Shown: positions 32,505 to 36,798 of the stretch, piece by piece
How positions within the stretch are numbered: position 1 is the first letter of the stretch
How the letters are laid out: each line of letters starts with the position of its first letter
Source of the DNA: a virus
Strand: one strand, 5' to 3'
IMG/VR virus record: IMGVR_UViG_3300009146_000026
Coordinates: 1 to 36,798 of that record
DNA length: 36,798 nt
Notes under the pieces: model-generated
Told to the model about the DNA's origin: nothing
The model's input: the letters and a program-made list of their open reading frames with translations, nothing else
Database searches by the model: none
Position numbers and translations under genes: made by a program

Positions 32505-33262
32505 GCAAGTTCACCGACCAGGTCGCAGACCTGCTGATGGGAGGGGACAGGCCGGTCACGCAGGCCATGCACGACTGGGACGGTGTAATGACCGAAACCG
32601 CTGTTATGCGTGTGGCTGCTCAGGAGATCAAGGACAACAGCCCACACACCAACCGCTCCGATGGCCGGGGTCGGATCAGGCCGTCCAACCTGAACTCCAT
32701 GTGCGCTCGGCTCCACGTCTTCTCATGGATGGGAGCGCCCAACGAGAAGGGCGACACCACGCTCATGGATGACGGCACCCAGCGCCACTACTACTGGCAG
32801 AAGGCGGGCCTGAGCGCCGGGTTCCTGTCAGACATCGAGACCAAGGTGGAGGTGCCCGAACTGGGCATCCGGGGCGGTCTCGACGGGCTCATGCCGGACG
32901 GCTCGGTCTTCGAGTTCAAGGTCACCGGCCCGAGGCTGTTCGAGCAGCGGATGGCGGCACGGGAGCCCACCCGCTCCCACCTCCGTCAGGTGCACGCCTA
33001 CATGAAGGCGGCTGGCACCGACAAGGCGTCCATCGTCTACGAGCGGCGCTCCTACACGGTGGACTGGCACGAGTTCCGGGTCACCTTCGACCCGGCTGTC
33101 TACCGGGAACTGCAGGAATTGGCGCTGCCGGTCCTGGACGCCGTGGACCACGGGGTGCTGCCCCCGATGATCCCGGAGTGCGTCCCACTGAGCGGTCCCA
33201 CGTTCACCGGCTGCGGCTACCACCACATCTGCCCCTCGGCAGAGGCCTCCACCAAGTGGTGA
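32501..33262 (+). CDS. Cas4/RecB-like PD-(D/E)XK nuclease with Fe-S cysteines
   Basis: In this 253-residue protein the nuclease site is GGLDGLMPDGSVFEFK with D128, E138 and K140, followed by a QVHAY motif (Q163, Y167) typical of RecB/Cas4 exonucleases. Four Cys are placed as in Cas4/AddB: C68 before the nuclease core, and C227, C238 and C244 at the end (FTGCGYHHIC), which would hold an iron-sulfur cluster. It probably processes DNA ends in recombination or degrades host DNA. No CRISPR array or other cas gene is nearby, so it is a phage recombination nuclease. Confidence 0.82.
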   Translation: MSKFTDQVADLLMGGDRPVTQAMHDWDGVMTETAVMRVAAQEIKDNSPHTNRSDGRGRIRPSNLNSMCARLHVFSWMGAPNEKGDTTLMDDGTQRHYYWQKAGLSAGFLSDIETKVEVPELGIRGGLDGLMPDGSVFEFKVTGPRLFEQRMAAREPTRSHLRQVHAYMKAAGTDKASIVYERRSYTVDWHEFRVTFDPAVYRELQELALPVLDAVDHGVLPPMIPECVPLSGPTFTGCGYHHICPSAEASTKW

Positions 33263-33633
33263 CCAGCACCTCACTGCGGCTGCGCAACGACCTGTACGAG
33301 CGCAGTTCCGGTCACTGCGAGGTTGCCGGTGAGCCGCTCACCCACTCGTTCGCGGTGCATCACCGCAAGCGGCGCTCACAAGGCGGAACCGACGAGGTCA
33401 CGAACCTCATGATCACGTGCCACTTCCACCACAACGGAGGGACGCACTCGATCCACGCCCAGCCAGCCATGTCATACCAGCGTGGTTGGCTGGTGCGTGA
33501 AGCGGATGACCCTGCTGCAGTACCGATGCAGCGGTTCGTCCGGCTGTATGACCCGACAGGTGAATACCCCTTCTTCCTCCTGACGGAGGAAGGGCTGTAC
33601 GTCCCAACCGAAGGAGACCAGCATGGAGATTAG
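33259..33633 (+). CDS. HNH endonuclease
   Basis: This 124-residue protein has an HNH site with HH at residues 34-35 in AVHHRKRRSQGG, N49 in TDEVTNL and H58 in ITCHFHHNGG, with a further His in THSIHA. Zinc-binding Cys are fewer than usual (C20 and C54). The start GTG overlaps the Cas4-like stop, so the two nucleases are coupled. Phage HNH proteins act in packaging, recombination or homing; here the position next to a RecB-like nuclease favours recombination (inference). Confidence 0.78.
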   Translation: MTSTSLRLRNDLYERSSGHCEVAGEPLTHSFAVHHRKRRSQGGTDEVTNLMITCHFHHNGGTHSIHAQPAMSYQRGWLVREADDPAAVPMQRFVRLYDPTGEYPFFLLTEEGLYVPTEGDQHGD

Positions 33634-34051
33634 GAATCTCATCCGGCCCAACGCCACGGTGGTGCAGATCACCGAGATCGGCGTGGGCGACATCTACAAG
33701 CGGCTGGAGACCCCGTCCTACGGGGACCCCACCGTCGTCATGGGCACCGTCACAGAGGTGCTGAACAACGGCGAGCAGGCCTCGCTGGTCACCCTGGAGT
33801 TCACCCCGGAGGGCTACGGCCAGGACTACAAGGCCACCGTCAAGGTGTTCACCGACAAGTCCGAGGTTGCGCTGTTCCCGGTCACGGTGGACGAGTTCCG
33901 GGGGCACCTGAGCAAGGCCATCGAGAAGCAGTTGCGCGTGGTGGCACAGGCAGAGCGTGACCTGCGTATCAAGCGCACTGTGATGATGGCCATGGGTGAC
34001 GCCAGAGACTCCGCCCTGTCCATCCCGGTGGTCAAGGAGATCCAGGGATGA
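33623..34051 (+). CDS. Hypothetical protein
   Basis: This 142-residue protein has an N-terminal beta-rich half (ATVVQITEIGVGDIY, TLEFTPEGYGQDY) and a helical C-terminal half (EFRGHLSKAIEKQLRVVAQ). No family is recognised. The ribosome site is AAGGAGACCAGC. It lies between nuclease genes and may be part of DNA processing. Confidence 0.66.
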   Translation: MEIRNLIRPNATVVQITEIGVGDIYKRLETPSYGDPTVVMGTVTEVLNNGEQASLVTLEFTPEGYGQDYKATVKVFTDKSEVALFPVTVDEFRGHLSKAIEKQLRVVAQAERDLRIKRTVMMAMGDARDSALSIPVVKEIQG

Positions 34052-34290
34052 GCGACACCATCTCGGTCAAGAAGGTGTTCGGCACCTGTGTCCACTGCGG
34101 GCAGTTGAGCACGGTCGAGTTCGACGACAGCCCCGACGACCAGGAGGGCTTCACCGCCTGGTCCAAGGGCGAGTACATCCAGGTCGCCTTCGCCCACTGG
34201 ACGCCGGAGAAGCGGGAGATGCTGATCTCGGGCACCCATCCGCAGTGCTGGGATGCGCTGACCCTGCCTGAGGAGGAAGTCAATGGCTGA
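34048..34290 (+). CDS. Small protein with CxxC motif
   Basis: This 80-residue protein starts MSDTISVKKVFGTCVHCGQL and has a single CVHCG knuckle plus a later HPQCWDAL. A zinc-binding fold is likely, as in other small phage proteins of this kind. It overlaps both neighbours by 4-8 nt. Confidence 0.62.
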   Translation: MSDTISVKKVFGTCVHCGQLSTVEFDDSPDDQEGFTAWSKGEYIQVAFAHWTPEKREMLISGTHPQCWDALTLPEEEVNG

Positions 34291-34738
34291 CTTCGTGAAG
34301 TTGAATGCCGTGATGGCCGTGATCGAAGAGGTCGCTGCATTGCGGAAGGCCTCCGATGACAGCAAGTTCAAGGGGCTGTACTGGGACCAGGGCGACTGGC
34401 TCCAGCCATTGGTCATGTCCGCCCCGGACGGCAAGGGCGAGATGTGCGGCACAGGGATGTGCTTCGCAGGGTGGACGCTCTTCCTGGAGGGATACACCGA
34501 TCTGAATGCCGACGCCGGGGTGATGGTCAACCCCAAAGACGGCACCCATGTCGGTGTGGACGCGATCCCAGCGGTCGCTCGTGGGGTGCTGGACCTCCAT
34601 CTGCACGAGGCAGACAGGCTGTTCTCGGGAGGCAATGACATCCATCGTCTGTACGACACCATCTCGGACATCGCAGAAGGTCTGATTCGTCCCTACGATC
34701 CCGAGGACTACGCGGAGTACGAGGACGAGGATGACTGA
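34283..34738 (+). CDS. CGTxMCFAGW-family protein, copy 2
   Basis: This 151-residue acidic protein shares with copy 1 (30216-30662) the start MAD...KL, GLYWDQGDWL, CGTGMCFAGWTLFLEGYTD, MVNPKDGT and ADRLFSGGND blocks. A C-terminal acidic tail (YAEYEDEDD) is extra. The pair arose by duplication within this lineage or was acquired twice. Function is unknown. Confidence 0.75.
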   Translation: MADFVKLNAVMAVIEEVAALRKASDDSKFKGLYWDQGDWLQPLVMSAPDGKGEMCGTGMCFAGWTLFLEGYTDLNADAGVMVNPKDGTHVGVDAIPAVARGVLDLHLHEADRLFSGGNDIHRLYDTISDIAEGLIRPYDPEDYAEYEDEDD

Positions 34739-35096
34739 GCCTCTGCTGACGCCCTACGAGGTGGAGCGCAAGTTGCTCTCCCTCGGCGCTGCGCTGGACG
34801 AGGCCACGACCGATCTGATCGAGGCCGAGTCGGCGTTCACCCACAGCAAGCGTGTGCTGGAGATGGCGCTGGCACGGGCTCGGGCGGACATCTCCGAGAA
34901 GTACCGCAACGACAAGTTGACGGTGCAGGAGAAGGCCGACATCGCACTGCTCATGTGCGAGGAACAGGTCATCCAGGCGGACGCGGACGAGATCTGGGTC
35001 AAGGGCTCCAAGGCGATTGTGAGCAACCTGCGGTCGCAGGTTGACATCATCCGCTCGGTGGGCACGTCTGTCCGGTCGTCTATGGACATGGCCTGA
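34731..35096 (+). CDS. Hypothetical helical protein upstream of RuvC-like gene
   Basis: This 121-residue protein is almost entirely helical, with heptad-like patterns (EVERKLLSLGAALDEATTDL, EYRN-type turns, KADIALLMCEEQVIQ). Proteins of this look often precede recombination genes in actinophages, but no family can be named. It overlaps the previous gene by 8 nt. Confidence 0.66.
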   Translation: MTEPLLTPYEVERKLLSLGAALDEATTDLIEAESAFTHSKRVLEMALARARADISEKYRNDKLTVQEKADIALLMCEEQVIQADADEIWVKGSKAIVSNLRSQVDIIRSVGTSVRSSMDMA

Positions 35097-35112
35097 CAGG
35101 CACACTGGGATC

Positions 35113-35763
35113 GTGACCGATCCCTTGGGAGTGGACTACGGCAGTCGTCGGATTGCCGTGGTCCACTCCCTCTCTGCTTCCACCCATGTGATCCGGATGC
35201 CACCGGGTGACGACATGGTCAGCAGGCAACTGCTTGCGGAGTGGCTGTACGGTCACGTGCTGAGCACGAAGCCGGGCATCGTCGCTGTCGAGAGCCCCAT
35301 CGTCGGTGCCTCTCGCAACTACAGGACCGGGATCGGCCTGGCCATGATGGCAGGTGCTCTGACCGCAGCCGCTGGTGCAGCAGGCGCACAGGTCGTGCTG
35401 GTCGCGCCATCGGCCTGGAAGAAACAGGTGGTGGGGCGTGGCAATGCCAGCAAGGACGAAGTCGCCGAGTGGCTGGAGCGGGAACAACCCGTTCGCCACG
35501 GTCGATGCGACGCAGATCAGGACCTCATCGACGCCACGTGCATCAGCCTGTACGCCGCGGCCCTTCTGGAGGGAGTCAGCCCTCTGCTCCGGGATGACGG
35601 TGGACCTGTTCTTCGGCGGAAACGACGGGCTGCCGATGTCGATGCGACAGATCGAGATGGCCAAAGCCGTGTGCAGGCAGTGCCCGGTACAGCAGGACTG
35701 CTTGATCTTCGCGTTGCAAAGGCACGAGCCACACGGGGTGTGGGGCGGGATGGCGCGGCATGA
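35113..35763 (+). CDS. RuvC-like Holliday-junction resolvase
   Basis: In this 216-residue frame RNase H-fold acidic residues are in order: LGVDYGSRR (D8), GIVAVESPIVG (E60), and DADQDLIDATCISLYAA (D137, D140). It would cut branched DNA before packaging. The start is GTG 35113, chosen because the fold begins directly after it; the Shine-Dalgarno is weak. The domain ends near residue 155. The remaining 60 residues are Arg-rich and overlap the WhiB gene in another frame, so they look like read-on rather than selected sequence. Confidence 0.78.
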   Translation: MTDPLGVDYGSRRIAVVHSLSASTHVIRMPPGDDMVSRQLLAEWLYGHVLSTKPGIVAVESPIVGASRNYRTGIGLAMMAGALTAAAGAAGAQVVLVAPSAWKKQVVGRGNASKDEVAEWLEREQPVRHGRCDADQDLIDATCISLYAAALLEGVSPLLRDDGGPVLRRKRRAADVDATDRDGQSRVQAVPGTAGLLDLRVAKARATRGVGRDGAA

Positions 35764-35866
35764 GCGCGACCGATCCATGCTCAAGAACAACGGGGACATC
35801 AGCGCCGTGGTGCGAGACTACGAGGCACGAGTGCTTCTGGGAACTCTGAAGGAGCCTGATGACTAA
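35594..35866 (+). CDS. whiB: WhiB-family Fe-S transcription regulator, start uncertain
   Basis: From ATG 35594 the product is 90 residues: DLFFGGNDG, then VCRQCPVQQDC (C-x2-C-x5-C), then HGVWGG, the WhiB hallmark. WhiB proteins bind a [4Fe-4S] cluster with four Cys and modulate host sigma-factor activity. Only three Cys lie after this ATG. The fourth, in the same frame just upstream, is in WRESALCSG, at the family spacing (28 residues before the next Cys). The true start is therefore probably upstream, inside the RuvC-like gene. The only standard start there is ATG 35444. Phage WhiB proteins can shut down host WhiB genes. Confidence 0.82.
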   Translation: MTVDLFFGGNDGLPMSMRQIEMAKAVCRQCPVQQDCLIFALQRHEPHGVWGGMARHERDRSMLKNNGDISAVVRDYEARVLLGTLKEPDD

Positions 35867-36317
35867 GCGCCCACTCATTCGCGCGGTGCCAACCACCGCG
35901 CTGGAAGAGCAGGAAAGGCAGGACGAGCAGGCCCGTCTGGCCTACGAGATGCGCCAGGACGGCAAGAGTTGGTACTCCATCGCCAAGGCTCTTGGGCTCA
36001 CCGAGTCGGCAGCGAGCCAGTCGGTTGCCAGAGCGATGGAGCAGGCGGCGGCCTACGTGAGCACCGAGTCCAAGCGGCAGATGCTGGAACTCGAAGTGGC
36101 CCGGCTGGACCGCCTGCAGGATGCCTACTGGGCGCAGGCGATGGGCGGCAACCTTCGTGCCGCAGATTTCGCCCTGCGTGTGATCCAGGCCCGCGCCAAG
36201 GTGCTGCAACTGGACACCATCCCCGAGACCAACATCACCAACAACACCCTGGTCGTCACCGGCTCCTCCGAGGAGTACGTGGCCGCTCTCCGAGCAATCG
36301 CCGGGGAACACGGGTGA
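35859..36317 (+). CDS. Putative terminase small subunit (HTH)
   Basis: This 152-residue protein has a helix-turn-helix at about residues 37-58 (SWYSIAKALGLTESAASQ). A long helix with LDRLQDAYWAQAMGGN follows, then LRAADFALRVIQARAKVL, the pattern of actinophage small terminases that bind pac/cos DNA and recruit the large subunit. The large subunit is about 16 kb away on the other strand, which is unusual. An HTH regulator is the alternative. ATG overlaps the WhiB stop. Confidence 0.7.
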   Translation: MTKRPLIRAVPTTALEEQERQDEQARLAYEMRQDGKSWYSIAKALGLTESAASQSVARAMEQAAAYVSTESKRQMLELEVARLDRLQDAYWAQAMGGNLRAADFALRVIQARAKVLQLDTIPETNITNNTLVVTGSSEEYVAALRAIAGEHG

Positions 36318-36798
36318 GCATCGACTCCCTGTCGGTGCGCGGCGGGCTCGCGCCATGGGTGGACACGGTGATCGAGTGGGTCGGCACATCGACGACTTGG
36401 ACGCTGACTAACCTGGACACCTCACAGGTGCTCTACTCAGGCACCGGCACCCGCTATGACATGGCCAGCATCCCGGAGACGATCTACCGGCTGCGGCTCG
36501 CCGACAGCGCCGCCAACATCCAGGTCGCGACGTACGTCTCGCCACCGATCTCAGCCCCGGTGGACCTCACCGCCACTGACATCGCAGACTTCTCGGCGAC
36601 GCTTACGTGGATGCCCCTGGCCGCTGTCGACAACTACGAGGTGATCGTCGAAGGGGTCTCGCACTACGTCCTGCCACCTCCCCCTCCACCGCCACCAGAT
36701 CCTGGGGAGCCTGACAACCCGCAGGAGCAGCCAACGCTGCTGCTAGGTGCCCTTGAGCCGGATCGCACCTACTCGGCACAGGCGAGGGCGTACATGGG
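36314..36798 (+). CDS. Fibronectin type III domain protein, partial
   Basis: The first 161 residues are seen; the gene runs off the right edge. GTG overlaps the previous TGA. After a 70-residue N-terminal region comes a fibronectin-III-like domain: PVDLTATDIADFSATLTW, then YEVIVEGVSHY, and later TYSAQARAY. A Pro8 run followed by DPGEPDNP interrupts the domain between strands. Such proteins usually belong to phage tails, fibres or head decorations and bind surfaces or sugars. It may open a structural module beyond the window. Confidence 0.7.
   Translation, partial: MSIDSLSVRGGLAPWVDTVIEWVGTSTTWTLTNLDTSQVLYSGTGTRYDMASIPETIYRLRLADSAANIQVATYVSPPISAPVDLTATDIADFSATLTWMPLAAVDNYEVIVEGVSHYVLPPPPPPPPDPGEPDNPQEQPTLLLGALEPDRTYSAQARAYM

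Noticed and set aside
32501-33262. Cas4-like gene as evidence of a CRISPR system
   Set aside because: No repeat-spacer array and no other cas gene are present; Cas4-like nucleases are common in phages on their own.
35444-35593. ATG 35444 as a firm WhiB start
   Set aside because: It gives the missing Cys, but adds about 40 shadow-like residues, overlaps the RuvC-like domain by 320 nt and has only a weak ribosome site. Kept as an alternative, not called.
35555-35600. +1 frameshift from RuvC-like gene into WhiB
   Set aside because: The frames are in the right relation, but I see no established +1 slip sequence or stop-codon stimulus.
1-36798. tRNA genes, integrase, insertion sequences and lysis genes
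   Set aside because: Searched by eye for T-loop-like sequence, recombinase motifs, terminal inverted repeats, holin and endolysin motifs; none was convincing.

Overview
The window is part of the genome of a tailed bacteriophage, probably a siphovirus-like phage of a Gram-positive, high-GC actinobacterial host. The evidence is GC-rich DNA, tightly packed genes with 1-17 nt overlaps, a head/packaging gene set, a phage replication set, a WhiB-type Fe-S regulator (a family of Actinobacteria and their phages) and a sortase-type LPXTG surface protein. No integrase, tRNA, CRISPR array, insertion sequence or lysis gene was recognised. Both edges cut through genes, so the genome continues on both sides.

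Layout. Genes diverge from a 486-nt intergenic region at 21466-21951. Everything to its left (1-21465) runs leftward: four small accessory proteins, the LPXTG protein, terminase large subunit, a basic Gly/Ala-rich protein, portal, a putative zinc metalloprotease, a small Cys-containing protein, a 773-residue protein with an embedded ADP-ribosyltransferase-like domain, a 1222-residue giant protein with a collagen-like stretch, a CbbX-type AAA+ ATPase, further large unknown proteins, an XkdF/S78-type prohead protease, four more basic Gly/Ala-rich proteins, and the start of a VDRPAN-type head protein at the left edge. The major capsid gene is not in the window and is probably just beyond that edge.

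Everything to the right (21952-36798) runs rightward. It holds a DnaB-like helicase, a BRO-type protein, a zinc-finger/Toprim primase, an unknown 331-residue protein followed by a strong intrinsic terminator, and a PHP-family DnaE-type DNA polymerase. A long train of small proteins follows, several of them paralogous and several Cys-rich, with a Cas4-like nuclease, an HNH nuclease, a RuvC-like nuclease, WhiB, a small-terminase-like HTH protein and the start of a fibronectin-III protein.

How it works together. The rightward block is a largely self-supplied replication and recombination module. The leftward block is a packaging and head module in which the usual terminase-portal-protease order is interrupted by about 14 kb of large, basic, non-canonical proteins. 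Several carry enzyme-like motifs (ADP-ribosyltransferase, HExxH protease, AAA+ ATPase), and many share short basic/Gly-Ala helices or an HPRDxxGRF peptide. My inference is that these are virion-internal cargo or ejection proteins. The most notable sequence signals are a textbook -1 frameshift cassette joining the 1222-residue protein to the AAA+ ATPase, an LPXTG gene whose conserved N-terminus seems to start at an ATC codon with a perfect Shine-Dalgarno, and a WhiB gene whose first iron-sulfur cysteine lies upstream of its nearest ATG.
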